This document shows positions 8,758-15,815 of a stretch of 27,307 bases of DNA, piece by piece. Both the position numbers and the translations under genes were made by a program. The stretch is from contig CAYJMO010000018.1 of NCBI GenBank assembly GCA_964371365.1, positions 1-27,307 of the forward strand. Reading direction: 5' to 3'. The DNA is from CAYJBH01 sp964371365 (GTDB taxonomy: Bacteria; Bacillota; Clostridia; Oscillospirales; Ruminococcaceae). Position 1 is the stretch's first letter. Each line of letters starts with the position of its first letter. The notes beneath the pieces are model-generated. The model ran no database searches. It was not told the origin of the DNA and saw only the letters and a program-made list of their open reading frames with translations.

Positions 8758-9666
8758 ATGAAAGATATAGTTATTGTAGGCGCGGGGCCGGCAGGACTTT
8801 CGGCGGCAGTATATGCGGTGAGGGCAGGACTTGACATAGAGCTTTACGAGAGCAACTATGTTGCCGGAGGTCAGGTTCTTTTGACCTATGAGGTGGATAA
8901 CTACCTCGGACTTCCCGGCATAAACGGCTTTGATATGGGTATGAAGTTTAAGGAACATGCCGAGAAGATGGGTGTAGAGATAAAGACCAAGACGGTCAAG
9001 TCCATCGATAAGACGACAAATGGGTTTGTGGTTACCACCGCCGACGAGAGCGTGGAGTGTAAAACGGTGCTTATTGCCACCGGCGCAGTCTATCGAAAGC
9101 TCGGTGTCGAGGGGGAAAAACGGCTTGCCGGCAAGGGCGTCTCCTACTGTGCAACCTGTGACGGCGCATTTTATAAGGAAAAAACGACCGCCGTTGTTGG
9201 GGGGAGTTATACAGCGGTGGAGGATGCAATATATTTGTCCGCCCTCTGCAAAAAGGTTTATCTCATACACCGACGCGATAAGCTGCGTGCCGGCGGATAC
9301 CTTGAAAAAAAGTTGTTTGAATGTGAAAACGTTGAGATAGTGTGGAATACCAACGTACTCGATATCTTAGGCGATGAGCGTGTCAGCGGACTTAGTTTAA
9401 AAAATACCGACGGCGGTGAGAGCGAAATATCGATAGACGGTGTATTCATTGCGGTCGGTACAACACCGGAAACGGCACTGATAAAAGATTTAGTATCGCT
9501 CGACCCCCATGGCTATGTCGTAGCTGGAGAGGACTGCGAGAGTTCACTCAAGGGTCTATATGTAGCCGGTGACCTGCGCACCAAAACCCTGCGTCAGATT
9601 ACGACGGCGGTAGCAGACGGAGCGAGCGCGGTGACGAGCATAAGGCATACCTTGTACGGATATTGA
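8758..9666 (+). CDS. trxB: Thioredoxin reductase-like flavoprotein (TrxB family)
   Basis: This 302-residue flavin disulfide reductase transfers electrons to thioredoxin or a related acceptor. The FAD-binding motif GAGPAG is at residues 8-13, the redox motif CATC at 131-134, and the C-terminal FAD motif GDLRTKTLRQITTAVADGA is complete. HRRDKLRA, the basic motif that contacts NADPH phosphate, is present. However, the dinucleotide loop reads GGSYTA (148-153) where the family usually has GGGNTA or GGGDSA, so the third glycine is lost. I use the ATG at 8758 rather than 8746, because AGAGAAAGGA abuts 8746 and is 12 bases from 8758, and because MKDIVIVGAGPAG is the normal family N-terminus. There is no thioredoxin gene nearby. 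It converges on sigK with 3 bases between the stops. Confidence 0.9.
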   Translation: MKDIVIVGAGPAGLSAAVYAVRAGLDIELYESNYVAGGQVLLTYEVDNYLGLPGINGFDMGMKFKEHAEKMGVEIKTKTVKSIDKTTNGFVVTTADESVECKTVLIATGAVYRKLGVEGEKRLAGKGVSYCATCDGAFYKEKTTAVVGGSYTAVEDAIYLSALCKKVYLIHRRDKLRAGGYLEKKLFECENVEIVWNTNVLDILGDERVSGLSLKNTDGGESEISIDGVFIAVGTTPETALIKDLVSLDPHGYVVAGEDCESSLKGLYVAGDLRTKTLRQITTAVADGASAVTSIRHTLYGY

Positions 9667-9669
9667 TCC

Positions 9670-10347
9670 TTACCGCATCTCTCCTCGCAACTTCTCAATA
9701 GTTTTTTTTTCAAGACGTGAGACGTAGGAGCGGGAAATTCCGAGTATGTCACACACCTGTTGTTGTGACATAGGCTTGCATCCACCGAGACCATACCGTA
9801 GGCGAATTATCTGCCGCTCTCTCGGCTCTAACTTTTGTGAGATGGTTCGGTAGAGTTTTTCCACCTCCTCGTTGTGTTCTGCGATTTCACTAATCTCGAC
9901 ATCGTCCGCGACGGAATCCTCCCGAGTGAGGTTTGCACCGTCTTTATCACTGTCAATTATGTCGCTGAGATACACGGTGTTTTGCGTTTTCTTTGCCGAA
10001 CGCAGGTTCATGAGTAGTTCGTTTTCAATACATCGAGCAGCATAACTGGAAAATCTTCCCTTTTCTATCTTAAACGTGTTGACGGCTTTTATAAGGCCGA
10101 TTGTTCCTATCGAGACATAGTCGTCCAGCTCCTGTGAAGAGTTGTGATATTTTTTTGCTATGTGCGCGACAAGGCGTAGATTGTGGCTTATCAGCTTATC
10201 TCTTGCTTCGGTGGAGCCGCTCGCCCACAGCTCGAGTGTCTCCCGTTCCTCCTTTGCATTAAGCGGTTTCGGGAAACTTCCGGACTCAAAATGCAGGAAA
10301 AAATAGAGTAAGTTTTGTGCGACATATGTAAATATCTGTAAAAACAT
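9670..10347 (-). CDS. sigK: Sporulation sigma factor sigma-K (with pro-sequence)
   Basis: This 225-residue sigma-70 family factor directs late mother-cell gene expression in sporulation. Region 2 shows NLRLVAHIAKKY, DDYVSIGTIGLIKAV and YAARCIENELLM; region 4 shows LEPRERQIIRLRYGL and ISRSYVSRLEKKTIEKL. The N-terminus is hydrophobic (MFLQIFTYVAQNLLYFFLHF) and is followed by FPKPLN, matching the pro-sequence and FPQPLS junction of Bacillus pro-sigma-K. Membrane-bound processing by a SpoIVFB-type protease is therefore likely. The gene is uninterrupted here, with no skin-type element inside it. The start ATG at 10347 has GGAAGGGG 5 bases upstream; a TTG at 10362 lies within that site's upstream edge and is less likely. 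Confidence 0.92.
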   Translation of the reverse strand: MFLQIFTYVAQNLLYFFLHFESGSFPKPLNAKEERETLELWASGSTEARDKLISHNLRLVAHIAKKYHNSSQELDDYVSIGTIGLIKAVNTFKIEKGRFSSYAARCIENELLMNLRSAKKTQNTVYLSDIIDSDKDGANLTREDSVADDVEISEIAEHNEEVEKLYRTISQKLEPRERQIIRLRYGLGGCKPMSQQQVCDILGISRSYVSRLEKKTIEKLRGEMR

Positions 10348-10379
10348 GGGTACCCCTTCCAATAATTACCTGTTAATAA

Positions 10380-10408
10380 AAAGTATGCCGAGAACAGAAA
10401 TTTTATAC
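10380..10408 (-). promoter_or_regulatory. Candidate sigma-E/sigma-K type promoter for sigK
   Basis: On the minus strand, GTATAAAA (10408-10401) is followed after 13 bases by CATACTTT (10387-10380). This resembles the mother-cell promoter pattern of an ATA-containing -35 and a CATA-containing -10. It ends 32 bases before the sigK start codon. sigK is a known sigma-E target in Bacillus, so the placement makes sense, but the match is by eye only. Confidence 0.45.
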
Positions 10409-10412
10409 AAAA

Positions 10413-10460
10413 CTATTGACCTATAAACAGTAGTGTGTTATACTGTTTATAGGTCAGTAG
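10413..10460. promoter_or_regulatory. Near-perfect inverted repeat spanning the promoter, probable PadR operator
   Basis: The left arm CTATTGACCTATAAACAGTA (10413-10432) and the right arm TACTGTTTATAGGTCAGTAG (10441-10460) are reverse complements at 19 of 20 positions, separated by 8 bases. The left arm contains the -35 box and the right arm overlaps the end of the -10 box. A protein bound here would block RNA polymerase. Because the operon encodes a PadR regulator, autorepression is the obvious inference. Confidence 0.7.
10416..10444 (+). promoter_or_regulatory. Sigma-A promoter of the HAAS-padR operon
   Basis: TTGACC (10416-10421), 17 bases, TATACT (10439-10444). It is the only good promoter ahead of the two-gene operon, and it is overlapped throughout by an inverted repeat. 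Confidence 0.75.
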
Positions 10461-10477
10461 TTGCAATGAGGTTTGTC

Positions 10478-11338
10478 ATGAATAAAGCTGTGTTTATGAA
10501 TCGGTTAAGGCGTGGATTATGGTTGCATCTTCCTCGAAAAAAAGTAGGGGAGGTGATGATGGGATATGAGCGATATTTTACTGAGAATGCAGATAAATCG
10601 GAAGAAGAATTAGTGGCTCAGTGCGGCGATGTAGACCTTATCATCAGTGAACAGCTCGGCGGTATGCCGACCACATGGTTGCCGATTAGAATATTACTCT
10701 TGCTTGCCCTGTCAATATTAAGTCACTATCAGCTCTTTGTGCGTGCTACCTTTCCACTGAGCATATCAACATTATTTGACATTACTGTTTTCACCATGAT
10801 GATGGTTTTATTAATCAGCGGATTTGTCGTAATAATGGGCAGAGCCATGATTGATATAACAAAAAAACCGACACGAAGGATTATTGTCGGCTATATAGTA
10901 AATTTTGCCATCGTATTAATCATTGGGATATTGATAAACTATATCTTTTTCAGTACCGTACATGACCAGAAAATTTTCTCGATTATCGATGCAATGACGA
11001 CGGAAATTACACCGAGCAATATCGGTTACATTTTTGCTACATGTTTAGAAATTTTAAACCTTGCAGTAACTCTCACCGCTGCGGGATGGGCGCTTATGAG
11101 TATTCGTATCGGATTTTTTGCCCTGCCTATGGTATGCCTCAACCTCAGTTTATGCACGTTTTTTACTGCCTGTGCACGCTTTTTGTCACAGCTAAGTTCG
11201 CCGGAAGATATCGAGCGGCAACTGTCCTCTCATGTCGGTCTTATCGCCCTGGAGCTTGTCATTCGGCTGTCAATATGCACCCTGCTCTGTTTTGTGATGT
11301 ACACAATAATAAGGAGGCGAAATGCTCGCACAGCTTAA
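10478..11338 (+). CDS. HAAS/DUF1700-like multi-pass membrane protein
   Basis: This protein has 286 residues. The N-terminal 60 or so residues (MNKAVFMNRLRRGLWLHLP, then GYERYF, then EEELVAQCGD) match the HAAS signalling-domain pattern of DUF1700 proteins. The rest is about six hydrophobic segments, beginning at WLPIRILLLLALSIL and ending at LSICTLLCFVMYTII. Such proteins are typically paired with a PadR regulator and are thought to pass a membrane signal to it; the biochemical role is not known. The start at 10478 is chosen because TGAGG lies 6 bases before it, while the upstream in-frame ATG at 10466 overlaps that site. Its last 17 bases overlap padR. The usual order is padR first; here it is reversed. 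Confidence 0.75.
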   Translation: MNKAVFMNRLRRGLWLHLPRKKVGEVMMGYERYFTENADKSEEELVAQCGDVDLIISEQLGGMPTTWLPIRILLLLALSILSHYQLFVRATFPLSISTLFDITVFTMMMVLLISGFVVIMGRAMIDITKKPTRRIIVGYIVNFAIVLIIGILINYIFFSTVHDQKIFSIIDAMTTEITPSNIGYIFATCLEILNLAVTLTAAGWALMSIRIGFFALPMVCLNLSLCTFFTACARFLSQLSSPEDIERQLSSHVGLIALELVIRLSICTLLCFVMYTIIRRRNARTA

Positions 11339-11630
11339 AAAAGGAGTGCTGGAATACTGCATACTTCATGTTGTCTCGGGTGGCGAGTTTTACGGCTACG
11401 AAATAATGAAGAGCATACTTGCCGTTTTTAGCGATACCAGCGAACAAACCGTCTATACCATACTTCGACGACTGCTCTCTGACGGTTACACCGAGTGTTT
11501 TTCCAAAGACATATCGAGCGGACCGCCGAGAAAATACTATCGTATGACAAAAAAGGGACAGGACTATCTAAAGTCCTGCCATAATGATTGGAAATATATT
11601 ACAGACTGTGTGGGAAAATTTACCATGTAA
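11322..11630 (+). CDS. PadR-family transcriptional regulator
   Basis: This 102-residue winged-helix regulator is typical in size for the PadR-s1 subfamily. Visible family features are LKKGVLEYCILHVVSGGEFYGYEI at the N-terminus, TVYTILRRLLSDGY (recognition helix and wing) and GPPRKYYRMTKKGQDYL. It starts with ATG after AAGGAGG (11311-11317) inside the end of the membrane protein gene, so the two are translationally linked. It probably binds the inverted repeat over the operon's promoter and represses its own synthesis. Its stop codon is separated by a single base from the stop of the convergent transposase gene. Confidence 0.9.
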   Translation: MLAQLKKGVLEYCILHVVSGGEFYGYEIMKSILAVFSDTSEQTVYTILRRLLSDGYTECFSKDISSGPPRKYYRMTKKGQDYLKSCHNDWKYITDCVGKFTM

Positions 11631-11631
11631 A

Positions 11632-12429
11632 TTACTGGGGTAAATTTGAGGTAACCTTTTGCACTCGATAGTAGCTACAGCCGGTGAAAGTCATTATCTG
11701 TTTAAGGGTTGCACCCTCGGCGCGCAGTGCAAGTATGGCGTCATTCAATCTATCTTCGCCGAGCGTTAAGGCGTCGCTCGGCATAACACCAAAGTCGGAG
11801 GACAACACCCTCCAACATCGACGTTCTATGTCGAGGCGGTGTTGTATGCGCAGTTTCGGTGCCGCATTTTCGTCGGTGAACCATTCGGCAGAGCGGTTGG
11901 CAAGGTATTTCAGTAACATCGTTTTAGCCTGTGAGACATCCTCGTCAAAAAGCGTGAGGAGCGCTGCGGTATCCACAAGTTTACCGGAGGGGAGAATATA
12001 GCTGTTGGCACTGCTGTTTTCATAGTCGAGGGCATCGACCGACAGGCCGAGACGAACCGGATCTTGAAGAATAAAACGAGAGAGACGTTTTAAATGTTCA
12101 TCATCCTTGACTATCTCGCTTTTAAACCGTCCGGCAAATACCGGACCGCTACGGTTATAACGTGAGTTATAGTAGAGGGCGTAGCGTACCCCGAGCGACT
12201 TCATAAAAACACCGGGCTCGGAATCTTTTGCCCTGCAAATTATATGAGCATGGTCCGGTAGCAGACAGTAGCATATCAAGGTAAAATCGCCACGGTCCAC
12301 CCTGTCGGAAATCAGGTTCAAAAAATGCCGATAATCACCTCTGTCACGAAAGAGGGGACTCTCGGTGCAACCTTTAATTAAGATATGATAGATAGCGTTA
12401 TTTTGTATTATCCTTGCTTTACGAGCCAT
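11632..12429 (-). CDS. REP-associated tyrosine transposase (RAYT, IS200/IS605 Y1 superfamily)
   Basis: This 265-residue protein has the N-terminal Y1 transposase domain: NAIYHILIKG, the metal-binding His-x-His pair in LLPDHAHIICR (His60, His62), and the RAYT-type segment VRYALYYNSRYNRSGPVFAG followed by RFKS, which carries candidate catalytic tyrosines (Tyr83, Tyr86, Tyr87). The C-terminal part (about 170-265) ends in a predicted DNA-binding helix-turn-helix (ATLKQIMTFTGCSYYRVQKV). RAYTs are usually single-copy, domesticated and linked to palindromic REP sequences rather than being mobile. I see no flanking IS ends or target-site duplication. The start ATG follows AAAGAGG with 8 bases of spacing and its own promoter. 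Confidence 0.88.
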   Translation of the reverse strand: MARKARIIQNNAIYHILIKGCTESPLFRDRGDYRHFLNLISDRVDRGDFTLICYCLLPDHAHIICRAKDSEPGVFMKSLGVRYALYYNSRYNRSGPVFAGRFKSEIVKDDEHLKRLSRFILQDPVRLGLSVDALDYENSSANSYILPSGKLVDTAALLTLFDEDVSQAKTMLLKYLANRSAEWFTDENAAPKLRIQHRLDIERRCWRVLSSDFGVMPSDALTLGEDRLNDAILALRAEGATLKQIMTFTGCSYYRVQKVTSNLPQ

Positions 12430-12459
12430 CGGTTATACCTCTTTACTACCATTTTCTAT

Positions 12460-12488
12460 ATTATAATACAATTCGACAAAAAATGCAA
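12460..12488 (-). promoter_or_regulatory. Promoter for the RAYT gene
   Basis: On the minus strand, TTGCAT (12488-12483) and TATAAT (12465-12460) are separated by 17 bases, about 30 bases before the start codon. Confidence 0.6.
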
Positions 12489-12537
12489 TATTAAATGGTG
12501 CGTCCCGAAAATATTGTTGCCATTATGTTATCACCGG

Positions 12538-12566
12538 TTGATTTTTATAGAATAATATGGTAATAT
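12538..12566 (+). promoter_or_regulatory. Probable promoter for the 172-residue protein gene
   Basis: TTGATT (12538-12543) and TAATAT (12561-12566) are separated by 17 bases. An overlapping TATAAT at 12564-12569 is a better -10 hexamer but would give a 20-base spacer. The region is strongly A+T rich, so the exact boxes are uncertain. Confidence 0.45.
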
Positions 12567-12594
12567 AATATAAAGATAATATTGAGAGAATAGG

Positions 12595-13113
12595 ATGCAG
12601 AAAAAGACTGTGATGTTGACCCAAAGCAGTACACCGCTTGAATTTGACACGCTCGGAGCAGTCAAGATCCGGCACTTTTTTGGGGATATAAATGAGATAT
12701 ACTGCTATGCAAGGTTTTATATTATTAACGGCGGAATAGCGGTGGGAGTTAGGGTTTTTGAGCGTGCCGATATTGCGACAACTTCGGTGCGGCTAAAGCT
12801 TTGTTCCGACGAGAGAGCCTGTGAGCTTACCATCGAGCTCGACAACAAATCGGGGGCACAGGCCGACGTTGACGGTGGAGAGGACAAAAAGATTACCTTG
12901 TCGGGTGTATCCTACCTCTCGGGTGATGACAATCAGGGGTTTTATTGGGGTGCGGAGTTTATAATTGATAAAAAAATGCTCGACTCGGTTGGTATTATCG
13001 CCAAACCCGGTAAAACATTTTTGTTGAATATGACCACCGCCGAGCCTGGAAAAAATGGTGAGGGCAGGGCGTTTATTGAGGAGTACGGTAACTTTATCAT
13101 AGTTCCGTATTAA
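12595..13113 (+). CDS. Conserved-looking hypothetical protein, possible beta-sandwich
   Basis: I do not recognise this 172-residue protein with confidence. It has no signal peptide or membrane segment. It is rich in alternating hydrophobic strands and in Gly/Asp turns, with VKIRHFFGDINEIYCYARFY near the N-terminus, GFYWGAEFIIDKKML in the middle and EEYGNFIIVPY at the C-terminus. Its length, strand pattern and the aromatic C-terminal strand are reminiscent of CBM9-like carbohydrate-binding beta-sandwich domains, but that is only a resemblance. ATG at 12595 has GAGAGA 5 bases upstream. A 31-residue membrane peptide gene follows 21 bases after its stop and may be co-transcribed. Confidence 0.7.
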   Translation: MQKKTVMLTQSSTPLEFDTLGAVKIRHFFGDINEIYCYARFYIINGGIAVGVRVFERADIATTSVRLKLCSDERACELTIELDNKSGAQADVDGGEDKKITLSGVSYLSGDDNQGFYWGAEFIIDKKMLDSVGIIAKPGKTFLLNMTTAEPGKNGEGRAFIEEYGNFIIVPY

Positions 13114-13134
13114 ACATAGGTAAAGGGGGACAAA

Positions 13135-13230
13135 ATGAAAAAATTCTTAGTAATTCTTGCAGTTTTTGCACTGTCAATTGCAGTTGTGTCAAAATTATTA
13201 GATCATAGCAGTTATATCGAACTGGAATAG
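13135..13230 (+). CDS. Small single-span membrane peptide (31 residues)
   Basis: A short frame starts at ATG 13135 and ends with TAG at 13230. The ribosome site is strong (GGGGGA, 4 bases from the ATG). The peptide begins MKKFLVILAVFALSIAVV, a Lys-rich start and one hydrophobic helix, followed by a polar tail SKLLDHSSYIELE. It could be a small membrane protein or an uncleaved signal-anchor peptide. It lies 21 bases after the 172-residue protein gene. I cannot name a family; the strong ribosome site and well-formed helix argue that it is real. Confidence 0.5.
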   Translation: MKKFLVILAVFALSIAVVSKLLDHSSYIELE

Positions 13231-13320
13231 GGTTTTTGCTCTTATTCTTGAGTAAAAGTATAGCATATCCCTATTGACTTTTTGCTTGCTTTTGTGGCCG
13301 GCGAGAGGGCGATAGTTGCG

Positions 13321-15054
13321 CTATATTGCCGAGCCAAGCAACCGCTCAATCTGCTGTTCTTCCGGTGTTACAAACGCGGTCTCGTACACCTCATAGATAA
13401 CCATTCCGAGAGGTAGGTCGGAGGTTTTTTTGAGGTTTTTGACCATGGTGTAATCCACCGGTACCTTGTTGCCGGTGCGCTGTCCGGAATAGTAGACCGC
13501 GAGGGCGGCGGCATCATTCAGGGTCGAGTTTGGGATATCCTGACCCTCGCTCATCACCACAACATGTGAGCCGGGGGCGTTTTTGACATGGAACCAGTAA
13601 TCCTTGCCCCTTGCTGTTTTGACCGAGAGCTTCTCGTTTTGTAGATTGTTACGGCCGACAAGGATCAAAAATCCATCGCAGGAGACAAAGCGAAGAAAAT
13701 CGGCAGGTTTTTGCCTTTTGTTACGCTGTTTATAGTTTTTGAGGTAACCTGCTTCCTTTAGTTCACGGCGAATTTCCAACAGTTCCGCCTCGCTTGTAGC
13801 GGCACCGGTCTCATACTGCACCGTTTTAAGGTACTCCATTTCCAGTTCGCCTTCTCTAATCAGCCCGTCCAGCATACGCACGGCGGTCTGCTTTTTTTTG
13901 TACTCGTTATAGTATTTCTGGCTGTTTGCAGAGGGGGAGAGACGGCGATCAAGCGATATCTTGACCGTTTCGCCGGTATAATAGTTCTCAAGCTCGACCG
14001 AGGCATCACCGCGCGCAAAACGGTGGATATTCGCCGCGAGCAGTTCACCGAAAAGTCGGCTTTGCTCACTGTTGCCACTCTTCTCTAACTCGTCACGTCG
14101 CGCCGAGAGCTTTCGCACACTGCGCTCTAAGAGTTGTTTTACCTGTCTTGATAGATTGCCGGACTTTTGATTGAGGCGCAATTTTTGCTCTCTTGCGCTG
14201 TAGTAGTCGCCCAGTAGCGTGCTGTAGTTGTTATATGGAACAAGGCTGTAGTCGCTCGGAAATTGAATTGGTGTAAAAAAGCAGAACTCGCACGGCTCCC
14301 CGTTTTCATTCTTGACCATCACCGGAGGCTCCCCGGACGTTGCCGCCGATTGCACCTGCTCTATAGCCTCTATGAGCCTGTTTCGGTCAAAATTGTCATC
14401 GCGCAGCTCCAAACCGGCACGTTTTAATATTTCACGCGCGACAACAGGACCTATACCGCTAACTCCGCCCATGAGTGCGCGCTGTGCATCCTCACCCTCG
14501 ATAATCTTATCGGCGAGATGCTCCGGTTCGGCATCAAGGAAGTAGGGTCTGTCCTGTTTTGGTGGGAAGGTATATTTAAGCCCCGGCAGAAGCTGACGTT
14601 GGTCACTCGCCTCGAAATCTATCCGCTTCAATGCATCGATAATGGGTCCGCTCTCGTCATATATCACGAGATTAACATATCGTCCCATCATCTCGATAGC
14701 GGCAATAATTATACGTCCGTCCCCAAGTTCGTTGGTTGCCGCAATACGTATATTAATTACCCTCTCGCCGTAGACCGGCTCTACATCTAAAATTCTTCCA
14801 CCGCTCAGATGCTTGCGAAGAAGCATACAAAAAGAGGGCGGAACCTCCGGGTTTTCAAAAACCTCATCGGTCAGCCCGATTCGTGCTCCGCCCGAGCGTA
14901 GGCAGATAAACAGCTTGAAACTCTCGGTGCGTGAACGGAGTGAGAAAACAATCTCCTCCTTTGACGGCATAAAGATTTTATCCAGCCGAACACCCTTTAT
15001 CCGCTCGGCAAGCTCGTTTGATATCAATGATATGGTTACTGCGTCGAGCGCCAC
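13321..15054 (-). CDS. rqcH: RqcH/NFACT ribosome-quality-control protein (fibronectin-binding-like)
   Basis: This 577-residue protein is of the Rqc2/NEMF/FbpA family, which in Bacillus binds stalled 50S subunits and adds C-terminal alanine tails to nascent chains. It has the NFACT-N domain (MALDAVTISLISNEL at the start, FCMLLRKHLSGGRI at 75-88), a helix-hairpin-helix region (GVSGIGPVVAREIL), a coiled-coil middle, and the C-terminal NFACT-R domain (FLILVGRNNLQNEKL, DYWFHVKNAPGSHVVV). The residues equivalent to RqcH Asp97/Arg98 read Glu97-Arg98 here. The start is GTG at 15054, with AAAGGAGC 6 bases upstream; it overlaps the 3' end of the nif3-like gene by 19 bases. It is the last gene of the minus-strand run. 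Confidence 0.93.
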   Translation of the reverse strand: MALDAVTISLISNELAERIKGVRLDKIFMPSKEEIVFSLRSRTESFKLFICLRSGGARIGLTDEVFENPEVPPSFCMLLRKHLSGGRILDVEPVYGERVINIRIAATNELGDGRIIIAAIEMMGRYVNLVIYDESGPIIDALKRIDFEASDQRQLLPGLKYTFPPKQDRPYFLDAEPEHLADKIIEGEDAQRALMGGVSGIGPVVAREILKRAGLELRDDNFDRNRLIEAIEQVQSAATSGEPPVMVKNENGEPCEFCFFTPIQFPSDYSLVPYNNYSTLLGDYYSAREQKLRLNQKSGNLSRQVKQLLERSVRKLSARRDELEKSGNSEQSRLFGELLAANIHRFARGDASVELENYYTGETVKISLDRRLSPSANSQKYYNEYKKKQTAVRMLDGLIREGELEMEYLKTVQYETGAATSEAELLEIRRELKEAGYLKNYKQRNKRQKPADFLRFVSCDGFLILVGRNNLQNEKLSVKTARGKDYWFHVKNAPGSHVVVMSEGQDIPNSTLNDAAALAVYYSGQRTGNKVPVDYTMVKNLKKTSDLPLGMVIYEVYETAFVTPEEQQIERLLGSAI

Positions 15055-15815
15055 GGCGGTGCTCCTTTCATATATAATGTCGTCGGCTCTTCTTCAACTG
15101 CCGAAACAAAAAACTCAATCTCGGAGTGATCGAACATCTCATACATTCGATCGTATAATAGCTCCACAACCGGCCATTCGGTAGCAAAGTGCCCCGCCTC
15201 TATGAGTGACACGCCGAGCCTTTGTGCGAGTAGCCAATCGCTATGTTTTACCTCACCGGTCAACAAAAGATCCGCGCCGGCATTAAAAGCCTCATCCACC
15301 ATCGAGCCGGCACCGCCGACTATCGCAAGAGTCCTTATAGTTGAGCCGCTGTCATAGAATCGTGGAGAGTAGGAGAGCAGTCCTGCCGCCTTTTTGACCA
15401 ATTCGATAGTGGAATAGTCCCGTTTGAGCCGCCCTATGCGTCCAATGTTCTCAAAAAGAGAAGGCTCATCAATGCCAAAAAGCTCGGCAAGATGGTCGTT
15501 CACACCACCTTTCGCCGCATCAAGATTGGTGTGCATAGCAATGCAGGAGATGTTTTTTTGGCAGAGTTGATAGACCGGATCGCTGCTTTTTAGTGAGCTG
15601 AGCGGTTTAAATATCACCGGATGGTGGGATATGATAAGATCTGCATGTCTACTTACCGCCTCGGCTATGACCGGTGGAGTTACGTCAAGGCATAAAAGCA
15701 CACTTTCAATCTCCCGTTTGCTGTCCACCAACAGTCCGGAGTTGTCCCATTCACACTGCAATGACAGCGGGGCTATCCTTTCCAGCGCGTTCATTATTGT
15801 TTTTATGTCCGGCAT
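15036..15815 (-). CDS. Nif3-like dinuclear metal centre protein (YqfO/GTP cyclohydrolase 1 type 2 family)
   Basis: This 259-residue protein is of the NIF3 family, which forms hexameric rings with a two-metal centre; its cellular role is still unclear. Conserved pieces are CEWDNSGLLVD, the metal-binding ADLIISHHPVIF, MHTNLDAAKGGVND, and the C-terminal LIEAGHFATEWP with His and Glu ligands. It is the short form without the PII-like insert found in the longer Bacillus YqfO. It overlaps the 3' end of the trmK-like gene by 13 bases and rqcH by 19 bases, so the three are one transcriptional unit. Adjacency of trmK and a nif3 gene is common in Bacillota. Confidence 0.93.
   Translation of the reverse strand: MPDIKTIMNALERIAPLSLQCEWDNSGLLVDSKREIESVLLCLDVTPPVIAEAVSRHADLIISHHPVIFKPLSSLKSSDPVYQLCQKNISCIAMHTNLDAAKGGVNDHLAELFGIDEPSLFENIGRIGRLKRDYSTIELVKKAAGLLSYSPRFYDSGSTIRTLAIVGGAGSMVDEAFNAGADLLLTGEVKHSDWLLAQRLGVSLIEAGHFATEWPVVELLYDRMYEMFDHSEIEFFVSAVEEEPTTLYMKGAPPWRSTQ

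Noticed and set aside
8692..9270. 192-residue frame on the minus strand opposite trxB
   Set aside because: It is an antisense shadow of a clearly conserved flavoprotein and has no family motifs or ribosome site.
13231..13320. Stem TTTTGCTC/GAGTAAAA near 13231-13256 as a terminator between convergent genes
   Set aside because: The 8-pair stem is A+T rich with an 8-base loop and is not followed by a T-run in the plus direction, so it is too weak to call.
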